The notes below the pieces were generated by a model that was given only the letters and a program-made list of their open reading frames with translations, was not told the DNA's origin and searched no databases. Positions 39,262 to 47,783 of a stretch of DNA of 64,000 bases are shown piece after piece. The stretch spans positions 186,001 through 250,000 of the forward strand of contig NZ_KQ948553.1 in NCBI RefSeq assembly GCF_001514125.1, written 5' to 3'. This DNA is from Streptomyces longwoodensis. Lineage in GTDB: Bacteria > Actinomycetota > Actinomycetes > Streptomycetales > Streptomycetaceae. The first letter of the stretch is position 1. Each line of letters starts with the position of its first letter. A program made the position numbers and the translations under genes.

Positions 39262-40070
39262 CACGCCTCCTTGCGGGCCACCGCGAACAGGCGGCGGAAG
39301 GGCAGGACGGTGCCGTACGGGCTGCTCGGGTAGGCCGTGCGCAGCAGGTCGCGGTACTCGGCGACGAAGGCCTCCCGGGCCCCCGGGTCGTCGGCCAGGG
39401 CGGTCAGGGCGGGGCGCAGGCCGGTGCCCTTGACCCAGTCCAGGACCGGGTCCTCGCCGGTCAGGACGTGGTGGTACGTGGTCTCCCAGACGTCGGTGGC
39501 GCAGCCGAGGCGGGCCAGCCGGTCCAGGTAGACGCCGGGGGCGTGCACGGAGTCGCCGGCGCGCAGGACGTGTCCGAGGCGGTCCTGCCAGCGGGGCGTG
39601 GCCGCGAGCTCGCGCATCTGGGCGTGCAGGGGCGCGTCGAGGTTGTGCGGGACCTGGAAGGCGAAGGTGCCGCCGGGGGCGAGTCCGGCCAGCCAGGCGG
39701 GGAAGGCGTCGAGGTGCCCCGGCACCCACTGGAGCGCCGCGTTGGACACGATCAGGTCGTAGGGCTCGGCCGGTGTCCAGGCGGTGGCGTCGGCGGGCGC
39801 GAAGTCCAGGCGGCCGCCGCCGGGCGTGGGACCGGCGTGCGCCTGCGCCTGCTCGAGCATGGCGGGCGAGTTGTCGTAGCCGGTGATGTGCGCGGTGGGC
39901 CAGCGGTCGGCGAGCAGGGCGGTGACGTTGCCGGGGCCGCAGCCGAGGTCCGCGATGCGCGGCGGGTCGCCGGGCAGGCCCGGGACGCGGGCCAGCAGGT
40001 CGGTGAAGGGGCGGGCGCGGTGGCCGGCGTGACGCAGGTACTGGGCGGGGTCCCAGGTGGGCTCGGTCAT
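39261..40070 (-). CDS. tam: Trans-aconitate 2-methyltransferase
   Basis: ATG at 40070 (269 aa); GGAGG ends only 1 nt before it, so ATG 40106 remains possible. Class I SAM methyltransferase: motif I IADLGCGPGNVTALL, acidic motif II GYDNSPAMLEQA, then NAALQWVPGHLDAFPAWLAGLAPGG, typical of Tam. It methylates trans-aconitate, an inhibitor of aconitase formed from cis-aconitate. Divergent from tamR with the operator between them; co-transcribed with the VOC gene. Confidence 0.93.
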   Translation of the reverse strand: MTEPTWDPAQYLRHAGHRARPFTDLLARVPGLPGDPPRIADLGCGPGNVTALLADRWPTAHITGYDNSPAMLEQAQAHAGPTPGGGRLDFAPADATAWTPAEPYDLIVSNAALQWVPGHLDAFPAWLAGLAPGGTFAFQVPHNLDAPLHAQMRELAATPRWQDRLGHVLRAGDSVHAPGVYLDRLARLGCATDVWETTYHHVLTGEDPVLDWVKGTGLRPALTALADDPGAREAFVAEYRDLLRTAYPSSPYGTVLPFRRLFAVARKEA

Positions 40071-40092
40071 GCCTCCACTGTCCCCGGCAATT

Positions 40093-40130
40093 TCTCTTGA
40101 TGTCAAGAGACTTCACATCAAGAGACTTCA
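40093..40130. promoter_or_regulatory. TamR-like operator between tam and tamR
   Basis: TCTCTTGA-TG-TCAAGAGA (40093-40110) is a perfect palindrome. TCAAGAGACTTCA occurs twice in direct order (40103-40115 and 40118-40130). A MarR dimer site here would overlap both promoters, matching the known control of tam by TamR in Streptomyces. Confidence 0.8.
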
Positions 40131-40158
40131 TGTCGACACAACCACTACACTGATCGTC

Positions 40159-40656
40159 ATGGAGGACGAGGTCGATCGGCTGGTCGCAGCGTGGCGCCGG
40201 GAGCGCCCGGACCTCGACGTGGAACCGCTCGAGGTGCTCAGCCGGGTCAGCAGGCTCGCCCGGCACCTGGACCGCGCCCGTCGGCTGGCGTTCTCCGAGC
40301 ACCAGCTGGAGCCCTGGGAGTTCGACGTCCTGACCGCCCTGCGGCGGGCCGGGGCGCCCTACCAGCTCTCCCCCGGCCAGCTGCTGACCCAGACGCTCGT
40401 GACGTCGGGCACGATGACCAACCGCATCGACCGGCTGGCCAAGAAGGGCCTCGTGGAACGGCTGCCGGACCCCAGCGACCGGCGCGGGGTGCTGGTGCGG
40501 CTCACGGACGAGGGCCGCGACCGCGCCGACCAGGCGCTGGCGGGGCTGCTCGCGCAGGAACGCGCGATCCTCGGCGAGCTGTCGCACGCGCAGCGGATCG
40601 AACTGGCGGGGCTGCTCCGGCAGTTGACGGCGCCGTTCGACAACATCCCGGGCTAG
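40159..40656 (+). CDS. tamR: MarR-family regulator TamR
   Basis: 165 aa, ATG at 40159. No ribosome site precedes it, but TACACT 8 nt upstream of the ATG could be a -10 element of a leaderless transcript. The winged HTH reads LLTQTLVTSGTMTNRIDRLAKKGLVERLPDPSDRRGVLVRLT. In S. coelicolor the TamR homologue is known to bind citrate or aconitates and to derepress tam and aconitase during oxidative stress. Position and operator support the same role. Confidence 0.9.
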   Translation: MEDEVDRLVAAWRRERPDLDVEPLEVLSRVSRLARHLDRARRLAFSEHQLEPWEFDVLTALRRAGAPYQLSPGQLLTQTLVTSGTMTNRIDRLAKKGLVERLPDPSDRRGVLVRLTDEGRDRADQALAGLLAQERAILGELSHAQRIELAGLLRQLTAPFDNIPG

Positions 40657-40682
40657 GGAGTGTCTTCGGGCTGGGCCCGCCC

Positions 40683-40735
40683 TCGGGCTGCGGCGCCGTC
40701 GTGGCCGGTCGCGCAGTTACCCGCGCCCCCTCGGA
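40683..40735 (-). repeat. Recurrent intergenic element, copy 1
   Basis: Read on the minus strand it has the core GCGCGGGTAACTGCGCGACC followed by CGGCCACGACGGCGCCGC. It matches the two copies near 56.1-56.3 kb. It lies between convergent tamR and a LuxR gene. Confidence 0.75.
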
Positions 40736-40748
40736 ACCGACCGGAGTC

Positions 40749-41522
40749 TCAGGCGCTGCTGCTCTCCTCCTGGACCATGCGGGCCGGAGTGCCGAGGTCG
40801 ACCGGGCCGACGCCCGCCCGGCGGGCCAGGGCCACCGCGGCCAGGGTGGAGTGGACGCCCAGCTTGCCGAGGACGTTCTGCATGTGGGTGCGCACGGTGT
40901 GCGGGGAGAGGAACAGCCGCTCGGCGACGGCCTTGCGGCCGAGCCCGGCGACCATGCAGCGCAGCACCTCCCGCTCGCGCGGGGTCAGCGACTCCACCAG
41001 CCGCTCGCTCTCGGTGCGGTGCTTGCGGGCCGCGGTCAGCTCGCGCAGTACCCCGGTGAGCAGCGCGGGCGGCAGGTGCGTCTCGTCGCGCAGCACCCCC
41101 CGGATGACGTTGAGCAGCCGGGACAATGAGCAGTCCTTGGCGACCCAGCCGGACGCACCGGCCTGCAGCGCGAGGGCCGCGCGGCGCGGGTCGTCCTTCT
41201 CGGCGAGGACCACCACCCGGACGTGGGGCTGCGCCGCGCGCACCCCGGCGACCAGGGAGATCCCGTCGACCAGCCCGTCCTCGCCCACCTCCTGCACGGG
41301 CACCGCGGGCCGCGGCCCGGGCACGGCGCCGCCGAGGTCGGCGTCGACCAGCAGCACGTCGTAGCGGCGCCCCTCGGCGGCCGCGCGGTCCAGGCAGCGC
41401 AGCGCCGCCGGGCCGCTGCCGGCCGCGGAGACGTCGACGTCGGGCTCGGCGGCCAGGGCGGCGGCGAGCGACTCGGCGAAGATGCGGTGGTCGTCGACGA
41501 CCAGGACTCGGATGCGCACCAC
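40749..41522 (-). CDS. LuxR/NarL-family response regulator (orphan)
   Basis: 257 aa from GTG 41522 (GTG 41519 also possible) behind GGAAGG. The receiver has VLVVDDHRIFAESLA and a plausible phospho-acceptor in DVLLVDADLGG, but with an insertion after it (about 70-95, Gly/Pro-rich). The C-terminal LuxR HTH is LTPREREVLRCMVAGLGRKAVAERLFLSPHTVRTHMQNVLGKLGV. No kinase gene is adjacent. Confidence 0.92.
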   Translation of the reverse strand: MVRIRVLVVDDHRIFAESLAAALAAEPDVDVSAAGSGPAALRCLDRAAAEGRRYDVLLVDADLGGAVPGPRPAVPVQEVGEDGLVDGISLVAGVRAAQPHVRVVVLAEKDDPRRAALALQAGASGWVAKDCSLSRLLNVIRGVLRDETHLPPALLTGVLRELTAARKHRTESERLVESLTPREREVLRCMVAGLGRKAVAERLFLSPHTVRTHMQNVLGKLGVHSTLAAVALARRAGVGPVDLGTPARMVQEESSSA

Positions 41523-41792
41523 GAAACCCCCTTCCCCGAGCTCCACGAGGAGCAGGGGATACCCCAGGTCCGGAGAGTGACGGCCGGCGCGGACACGACG
41601 CCCGGGCGGGGCACGCGCCGCACGGCCGCCGCCGTGCAGTAACCGCTACCCCCGCCCCGGGCGTCGTACCCGGCTGTCTCGCCCCCTGATCAGCACCGGC
41701 CCCCACCGGCGCTGTTCACAGGGTAGGGCTGCGGGCCGGGAGCGGAAGGGGATTTGCAGAACTGTTCCCCCGGCGCGTTTATGGTGTGCCGC

Positions 41793-42236
41793 ATGTTCCG
41801 TCTTGAGACAGAAGTCGACAAGGACCGTCGCGCGGTGCTCCGTTCGCGCCTGCTGGACACCAACACGGCGGCCTCGCCGGTCCTGCGCGCCCTGCGCGGC
41901 ACCCCGGCGGAGCGCGAGGCGCCGCTGCACGTCTGGGCCCTGGACCAGGCGGGCGAGCTGGCCGGCGGCCTGGTCGGGCACACCTGGACGGCCTGGCTGC
42001 ACGTCACCCACCTGTGGGTCGACGAGCGGCACCGCGGCGCGGGCCTGGGCGCACGCCTGCTCACGGAGGCGGAGCGGGTCGCCCGCGAGGAGCGCGGTTG
42101 CACCCGCGTACGCCTGGAGACGTGGGACTTCCAGGCGCCGGGGTTCTACCGGCGCCTGGGCTACGAGGTGGTGTGCACGATCGAGGACTACCCGCCGGGC
42201 TGCACCGAGTACACGCTGACCAAGCGACTCGGCTAG
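41793..42236 (+). CDS. GNAT-family N-acetyltransferase
   Basis: 147 aa, ATG at 41793. The acetyl-CoA loop is ERHRGAGLGARLLTEAERVARE (about 77-98), preceded by strand LHVTHLWVD; the C-terminal ETWDFQAPGFYRRLGYEVV is a typical GNAT beta-bulge region. The substrate is unknown. ATG 41781 is an alternative start; TTTATGGT upstream may be a -10 element. Separated by a short gap from convergent galK. Confidence 0.9.
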   Translation: MFRLETEVDKDRRAVLRSRLLDTNTAASPVLRALRGTPAEREAPLHVWALDQAGELAGGLVGHTWTAWLHVTHLWVDERHRGAGLGARLLTEAERVAREERGCTRVRLETWDFQAPGFYRRLGYEVVCTIEDYPPGCTEYTLTKRLG

Positions 42237-42265
42237 GCCGGTTACGGCCCCACTCCCGAGGCGGG

Positions 42266-43441
42266 TCAGGCCAGGCGGCGGGCACCCGCCGCGGGGACCG
42301 CCTCGAAGACGCGCGGGGCGGTGAACCCGGCCCCCGCGAACGCCTCTTCGACCGCCTTGCCGACGGTCTCCACGTCGGAGGCCTCGGCGAGGACGATCGC
42401 CGAGCCGCCGAAGCCGCCGCCGGTCATCCGGGCGCCGAGCGCGCCGGCCGCCAGCGCCGTGTCCACGACCAGGTCCAGCTCGGGGCAGGAGACGCGGAAG
42501 TCGTCCCGCAGCGAGGCGTGCCCCTCGGTCAGGACCGGGCCGATGGCCCGGGTGTCGCCCGACTCCAGCAGGGAGACGACGCGTTCGACCCGGTGGTCCT
42601 CGGTGACCACGTGCCGCACCAGCCGCACGACCTCCTCGGCGTCCGGTGCGTCCCGGGCCTCGGTGCGCAGCCGGGCCAGGGCCGCGTCCAGGTCGTCGAA
42701 GGGGACGTCCCGCAGCGCGTCGACGCCGAGCAGCGCGGCGCCCTGCTCGCAGCCGGAGCGGCGCTTGCCGTACTCGCCCTCGTTGTGCGCGTGCTTGACG
42801 CGGGTGTCGACGACCAGCAGCCGCATGCCCTCGGCGGCCAGGTCGAAGGGGATCTGCCGCTGGGACAGGTCGCGGGTGTCGAGGAAGAGCGCGTGGCCCT
42901 CCTCGCAGCACGCGGACGCCGTCTGGTCCATGATCCCGGTGGGCGCGCCGACGTAGACGTTCTCGGCGCGCTGGCACAGCCGGGCCAGCTGCCAGCGCTG
43001 CAGGCCCAGGTCGTACAGGTCGTTGAGCGCCAGGGCGACCACGACCTCCAGGGCCGCCGACGAGGACAGGCCCGCGCCCGCCGGGACGGTCGAGGCGAGG
43101 TGGACGTCGGCGCCGGTCACCGCGTGGCCGGCCTCGCGCAGCGCCCACACCACGCCCGCGGGGTACGCCGTCCAGTCGCGGTCGGTCCCGGGCGCCAGGC
43201 CGTCGAGGGCCAGCTCGACGACGCCGCCCTCGACGTCCTCGGAGTGCAGGCGCAGCACGCCGTCGTCGCGGCGCGCGACCGCGGCGACGGCGGTGTGCGG
43301 CAGCGCGAAGGGCATCACGAAGCCGTCGTTGTAGTCGGTGTGTTCACCGATGAGGTTGACGCGGCCGGGCGCCGACCACACGCCCTGGGGCCCGGTGCCG
43401 TAGAGCTCGGTGAACCGGGCGCGTACCTGCTGTGCCGCCAC
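42266..43441 (-). CDS. galK: Galactokinase
   Basis: GTG at 43441, sharing one base with the galE stop (TAGTG); 391 aa. GHMP kinase motifs: GRVNLIGEHTDYNDGFVMP (galactose signature), VPAGAGLSSSAALEV (ATP loop) and GARMTGGGFGGSAI. It phosphorylates alpha-galactose at C1, the first Leloir step. Third gene of galT-galE-galK with tight coupling. Confidence 0.97.
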   Translation of the reverse strand: MAAQQVRARFTELYGTGPQGVWSAPGRVNLIGEHTDYNDGFVMPFALPHTAVAAVARRDDGVLRLHSEDVEGGVVELALDGLAPGTDRDWTAYPAGVVWALREAGHAVTGADVHLASTVPAGAGLSSSAALEVVVALALNDLYDLGLQRWQLARLCQRAENVYVGAPTGIMDQTASACCEEGHALFLDTRDLSQRQIPFDLAAEGMRLLVVDTRVKHAHNEGEYGKRRSGCEQGAALLGVDALRDVPFDDLDAALARLRTEARDAPDAEEVVRLVRHVVTEDHRVERVVSLLESGDTRAIGPVLTEGHASLRDDFRVSCPELDLVVDTALAAGALGARMTGGGFGGSAIVLAEASDVETVGKAVEEAFAGAGFTAPRVFEAVPAAGARRLA

Positions 43442-44409
43442 TACTGCTCCTCCGTGATCCGCTGTGCGAACTCCCACGCGTCCGCGACGATGCCCGCGAG
43501 GTCCGCGCGGGACGGGTTCCAGCCCAGCTTCTCGCGGGCGGTGGCCGCCGAGGCGACCAGGACGGCCGGGTCGCCGCCGCGGCGGGGGGCCACGACCTCG
43601 GGGATCGGGTGGCCGGTGACCCGGCGCACCGTCTCGACGACCTCACGGACCGAGAAGCCGTTGCCGTTGCCGAGGTTGCAGATGAGGTGCTCGCCGGACC
43701 GGGCGGCCCGCAGCGCGAGCAGGTGGGCCTCGGCCAGGTCGGCGACGTGGATGTAGTCGCGCACGCAGGTGCCGTCGGGGGTCGGGTAGTCGTCGCCGTA
43801 GACGGAGATGGCGTCCCGCCGGCCCTGGGCGACCTGGAGGACCAGGGGGATCAGGTGCGACTCGGGCTGGTGGCGCTCGCCGTACGCGCCGTACGCGCCG
43901 GCCACGTTGAAGTAGCGCAGGGAGACCGCGGCCAGGCCGTGGGCCGCCGCCTCGCCGGTGATCATGTGGTCGACGGCGAGCTTGGAGGCGCCGTAGGGGT
44001 TGGTCGGCCGGGTGCGGGCGCTCTCGACGATCGGGACCTCGTCGGGCTCGCCGTAGGTGGCGGCGGTGGAGGAGAACACCAGGGTGCGCACGCCGGCCTC
44101 GCGCATGGCGGTGAGCAGTGCCATGGTGCCGCCGACGTTGTTCTCCCAGTACTTCTCCGGCTTGACGACGGACTCGCCGACCTGGGAGGAGGCGGCGAAG
44201 TGCAGCACGGCGTCGAAGGAGGCGTCGAGCCACTTGGCGGCGTCCCGGATGTCGCCCTCGACGAAGGAGGCGCCGGCGGGGACGCCCTCGCGGAAGCCCG
44301 TGGAGAGGTTGTCGAGGACCGTCACCTCGTGGCCGGCCTCCAGCAGGTGCTGGGCGACCACGCTGCCGACGTACCCCGCGCCACCCGTGACCAGGTACTT
44401 ACCGCTCAT
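43441..44409 (-). CDS. galE: UDP-glucose 4-epimerase
   Basis: 322 aa, ATG at 44409, overlapping the galT stop (ATGA). Short-chain dehydrogenase fold: NAD loop VTGGAGYVGSV, catalytic YGASK (Tyr-x3-Lys), and the sugar-binding NVAGAYGAYGERH. It interconverts UDP-glucose and UDP-galactose, completing the Leloir pathway and supplying UDP-Gal for envelope glycans. Confidence 0.97.
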   Translation of the reverse strand: MSGKYLVTGGAGYVGSVVAQHLLEAGHEVTVLDNLSTGFREGVPAGASFVEGDIRDAAKWLDASFDAVLHFAASSQVGESVVKPEKYWENNVGGTMALLTAMREAGVRTLVFSSTAATYGEPDEVPIVESARTRPTNPYGASKLAVDHMITGEAAAHGLAAVSLRYFNVAGAYGAYGERHQPESHLIPLVLQVAQGRRDAISVYGDDYPTPDGTCVRDYIHVADLAEAHLLALRAARSGEHLICNLGNGNGFSVREVVETVRRVTGHPIPEVVAPRRGGDPAVLVASAATAREKLGWNPSRADLAGIVADAWEFAQRITEEQ

Positions 44410-45467
44410 GAACTCGCTACCTCTCGCAGTCGCTCGGCCGCGGCCTCCGGCCGGATGTCGTTGATGAACACGTTCATGCCGGACTCGGAACCCGCGAGGA
44501 ACTTCAGCTTGCCGGAAGTGCGGCGGATGGTGAAAAGCTCGAGGTGCAGCGCGAAGTCGTCGCGGTTGACGCCGTCGAACTCCTCCAGCCGGCCGAACGG
44601 CGCCTGGTGCCAGGCGGCGATGTACGGCGTCGGCGGCTCACCCTCCCCGAAGATCCGGTCGAAGCGCCTCAAGAGTTCCAGGTAGACCTGGGGGAACTCG
44701 GTGCGCGCCGCCTCGTCCAGCGCGAGCAGGTCGGGCACCCGCCGCTTGGGGTAGAGGTGCACCTCGTACGGCCAGTGCGCGGCGTACGGCACGAAGGCCA
44801 CCCAGTGTTCACCCTCCAGGACGACCCGCTCGTCGGCGCGTTCACGCTCCACGACGGCGTCGAACAGGTTCTCCCCGCCGGTCGCCTCCTTGTGCGCGGC
44901 CACCTGGCGCAGCATCAGCGCGGTGCGGGGCGTGGTGAAGGGGTAGGCGTAGATCTGCCCGTGGGGGTGACCCAGCGTCACCCCGATCTCGGCGCCACGG
45001 TTCTCGAAGCAGAACACCTGTTCCACGGAGGGCAGATGCGACAGCTCGGACGTCCGGTCGGTCCACGCGTCCAGGACGAGTCGCGCCTGCTCCTCGGTGA
45101 GGGCGGCGAAGGACGCGTCGTGGTCCTCGGTGAAGCAGACCACCTCGCAGCGGCCGGAGTCGCCGGCGAGGGAGGGGAAACGGTTCTCGAAGACCACGAC
45201 GTCGTACGTCGAGTCGGGGATCTCGCTCAGCCGCCCGTCCCGGGACGGGCACAGGGGGCACTCGTCGGCCGGGGGGTGGTAGGTGCGGCCCTGCCGGTGG
45301 GAGGCGACGGCGACGGAGTCGCCGAGCAGCGGGTCGCGCCGGACCTCGGAGGTCGTCCGCGTCGGCTCCAGCGGCCGGCGGTCGACGGCGTCACGCACCC
45401 GGTCGTCGCGCAGGTCGAAGTAGATCAGTTCGCGACCGTCGGCCAGCCGGGTCGAAGTCTTCTTCAC
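44406..45467 (-). CDS. galT: Galactose-1-phosphate uridylyltransferase
   Basis: The GTG at 45467 (353 aa) follows GAGGAG; the longer frame to 45518 lacks a ribosome site. The active-site HPHGQIYAYPF carries the His-x-His nucleophile; Zn ligands are likely in DECPLCPS. First gene of the gal operon, with an AT-rich promoter region containing ATCAAACA repeats upstream. Confidence 0.97.
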   Translation of the reverse strand: MKKTSTRLADGRELIYFDLRDDRVRDAVDRRPLEPTRTTSEVRRDPLLGDSVAVASHRQGRTYHPPADECPLCPSRDGRLSEIPDSTYDVVVFENRFPSLAGDSGRCEVVCFTEDHDASFAALTEEQARLVLDAWTDRTSELSHLPSVEQVFCFENRGAEIGVTLGHPHGQIYAYPFTTPRTALMLRQVAAHKEATGGENLFDAVVERERADERVVLEGEHWVAFVPYAAHWPYEVHLYPKRRVPDLLALDEAARTEFPQVYLELLRRFDRIFGEGEPPTPYIAAWHQAPFGRLEEFDGVNRDDFALHLELFTIRRTSGKLKFLAGSESGMNVFINDIRPEAAAERLREVASS

Positions 45468-45489
45468 GTCGGACTCCTCACTCAACATA

Positions 45490-45543
45490 ATCAAACATAA
45501 CACATCACAACCCACCACCAGGAGTCAACGTCACGATCAAACA
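45490..45543. promoter_or_regulatory. ATCAAACA direct repeats in the galT/symporter divergent region
   Basis: Identical octamers at 45490-45497 and 45536-45543 in an unusually AT-rich stretch. Repeated AAACA-type sites are typical of DeoR-family operators, so galactose-responsive control is plausible; the regulator gene is not adjacent. Confidence 0.5.
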
Positions 45544-45561
45544 AAAACGAGCACCTGAAGT

Positions 45562-45576
45562 GTTCAATTGCTGAAC
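45562..45576. promoter_or_regulatory. Inverted repeat GTTCA-N5-TGAAC before the symporter gene
   Basis: A 5-bp-arm inverted repeat. TTCAAT (45563) and TAGGTT (45586) with a 17-nt gap could be the symporter promoter, which the repeat would overlap at its -35. Confidence 0.45.
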
Positions 45577-45628
45577 GCAAAGGCGTAGGTTCCGCTCTGG
45601 ATCTGTTCACGCAACGAAGCGAGATTCC

Positions 45629-47323
45629 ATGCAAACCCCCACGGACACCCCTGTGCTCGACCTGGCGGCCGAGCTCCGACTCCCCACGAACGCACTCGAC
45701 TACACGATTCTCGCCATCTACTTCGTCGTGGTCCTGGGCATCGGCTTCGCCGCCCGCAGATCGGTGAAGACCAGCCTGGACTTCTTCCTGTCCGGGCGGT
45801 CGCTGCCCGCCTGGATCACCGGCCTGGCCTTCATCTCGGCGAACCTCGCCGCCACCGAGATCCTCGGCATGGCGGCCAACAGCGCCCAGTACGGCGCCTA
45901 CACGGTGCACTGGTACTGGATCGGCGCCATCCCGGCCATGGTCTTCCTCGGCCTGGTGATGATGCCCTTCTACTACGGCAGCAAGGTCCGTTCGGTCCCC
46001 GAGATGCTCCTGCTGCGCTTCGACAAGTGGGCGCACCTGCTCAGTTCGGCCCTGTTCGCCTTCGCCGCCATCCTGATCGCCGGCGTCAACCTCTACGCGC
46101 TGGCGATCGTCGTCGAGGCGCTGCTGGGCTGGCCGCAGTGGGTGGCGATCGTGGTCGCGGGCGCCTTCGTCCTCGGGTACATCACCCTCGGCGGCCTGTC
46201 CTCCGCCATCTACAACGAGGTCCTGCAGTTCTTCGTCATCCTGGCGGCCCTCATCCCGCTGGTCGTGCTGGGCCTGAAGAAGGTCGGCGGCTGGGGCGGC
46301 CTGACCGACAAGCTGACGGCGACCCACGGCGAGAACTTCACCACCGCCTGGGGCGGCACCGGTATCGGCAGCGACAACCCGCTCGGCGCCAACTGGCTGA
46401 CCATCGTCCTCGGCCTCGGCTTCGTCCTCTCCTTCGGCTACTGGACGACCAACTTCGCCGAGGTGCAGCGCGCCCTGTCCGCGAAGAACCTCTCCGCGGC
46501 CCAGCGCACGCCCCTGATCGCCGCGTACCCGAAGATCTTCATCGTGTTCCTGGTGATGATCCCGGGCCTGACCGCCGCCGCCCTGATCCCCGGCTTCGGC
46601 ACCCCCGACTCCGGCTACCAGTACAACGACGCCATCCCGTACCTGATGGAGCAGTTGCTGCCCAACGGTGTGCTCGGCATCGCGGTCACCGGTCTGCTCG
46701 CCGCCTTCATGGCGGGCATGGCGGCGAACGTGTCGTCCTTCAACACGGTGTTCACCAACGACATCTGGGCCCGCTACGTGGTCCGGGGCCGCGATGACGC
46801 CTACTACGTGCGGTTCGGCCGCCTGATCACCGTGATCGGTGTCGCCGCGTCCGTCGGCACGGCGTTCCTCGCGTCGTCGTTCTCGAACATCATGAGCTAC
46901 CTGCAGACGCTGTTCTCCTTCTTCAACGTCCCGATGTTCGTCGTCTTCATCGTCGGCATGTTCTGGAAGCGCGCCTCGGCCAAGTCCGGCTTCTGGGGCC
47001 TGCTCGCGGGCACGGTCGCGGCGATGGTGAACTACTTCTGGATCTACAAGCAGGGCATCGTCGACATCCCCTCCGACCAGGGCGCCAACTTCGTCTCCGC
47101 GATCGTCGGCTTCGTCGCCGGCGCCGTCGTCATGGTCGCCGTCTCGCTGTTCACCGCGCCGAAGCCGGCCGCCGAGCTCCAGGGCCTGGTCTACGGCACC
47201 CGCTCGCCCGGCATGCAGGAGCCGCCCGCCGCGGGCGACGACGCCTGGTACCGCAGGCCCGCCCTGCTGGGCTGGGGCGCGATCGTCCTGGCGGCCGCCT
47301 GCTACATCCCGTTCTCGTTCTGA
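45629..47323 (+). CDS. Sodium/sugar symporter (SSS family, vSGLT-like)
   Basis: 564 aa, about 14 hydrophobic helices, ATG at 45629. SGLT features: FFLSGRSLPAWITGLAFISANLAATEILGM near the N-terminus and GFVLSFGYWTTNFAEVQRAL in the middle. Divergent from galTEK across a shared control region, so galactose (or a galactoside) is the likely substrate imported with Na+. Followed at 22 bp by a small membrane protein gene. Confidence 0.92.
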   Translation: MQTPTDTPVLDLAAELRLPTNALDYTILAIYFVVVLGIGFAARRSVKTSLDFFLSGRSLPAWITGLAFISANLAATEILGMAANSAQYGAYTVHWYWIGAIPAMVFLGLVMMPFYYGSKVRSVPEMLLLRFDKWAHLLSSALFAFAAILIAGVNLYALAIVVEALLGWPQWVAIVVAGAFVLGYITLGGLSSAIYNEVLQFFVILAALIPLVVLGLKKVGGWGGLTDKLTATHGENFTTAWGGTGIGSDNPLGANWLTIVLGLGFVLSFGYWTTNFAEVQRALSAKNLSAAQRTPLIAAYPKIFIVFLVMIPGLTAAALIPGFGTPDSGYQYNDAIPYLMEQLLPNGVLGIAVTGLLAAFMAGMAANVSSFNTVFTNDIWARYVVRGRDDAYYVRFGRLITVIGVAASVGTAFLASSFSNIMSYLQTLFSFFNVPMFVVFIVGMFWKRASAKSGFWGLLAGTVAAMVNYFWIYKQGIVDIPSDQGANFVSAIVGFVAGAVVMVAVSLFTAPKPAAELQGLVYGTRSPGMQEPPAAGDDAWYRRPALLGWGAIVLAAACYIPFSF

Positions 47324-47344
47324 TCGCGGGAGGATTGAGGAACC

Positions 47345-47686
47345 ATGTCCGAGCACCACGGGTACTCCGAGCACGACGTCCAGCGCGAGGTCACCGACCT
47401 CGAGAGCAAGTCCGCGACGGCCGCGCGCCTCTTCGACATCCGCCGCATCATCGGCGGCCTGTTCGTCCTCTACGGCGTCATCGTCATGATCGCCGGCTTC
47501 ACCGTGTCCGACGCCGACCTCGACAAGGCCGAGGGCGTCAACATCAACCTCTGGACCGGGCTGGGCATGCTGCTGCTCGGCCTCTTCTTCCTGGTCTGGC
47601 TGAAGCTGCGGCCCACCGCGGCCCCGACGCCCCCGCCGCTGCCGGAGGACGGGGAAGCGGGCGAGCCGGGCCGGCCCACGCCGTAG
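47345..47686 (+). CDS. Small two-helix membrane protein, symporter operon
   Basis: 113 aa, ATG at 47345 with TTGAGGA upstream. The charged N-terminus is followed by two helices (IIGGLFVLYGVIVMIAGFTV and LWTGLGMLLLGLFFLVWLKL) and a Pro/Glu-rich tail. No named family recognised, but a small two-helix partner directly after an SSS symporter parallels the DUF485/ActP pairing at 17-19 kb. It may be an accessory subunit. Confidence 0.8.
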   Translation: MSEHHGYSEHDVQREVTDLESKSATAARLFDIRRIIGGLFVLYGVIVMIAGFTVSDADLDKAEGVNINLWTGLGMLLLGLFFLVWLKLRPTAAPTPPPLPEDGEAGEPGRPTP

Positions 47687-47713
47687 TCGCCCCCGGTACG
47701 GATACGCCTGCGG

Positions 47714-47751
47714 GTACGGGGCCGGAGTCCACAGGAACTCCGGCCCCGTAC
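47714..47751. terminator. Bidirectional terminator after the symporter operon
   Basis: GTACGGGGCCGGAGT (47714-47728) and its exact complement (47737-47751) with an 8-nt loop, between two convergent genes. Confidence 0.85.
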
Positions 47752-47783
47752 GGGTGCGCCGGACCGTACGTCCGCGACGCCGC

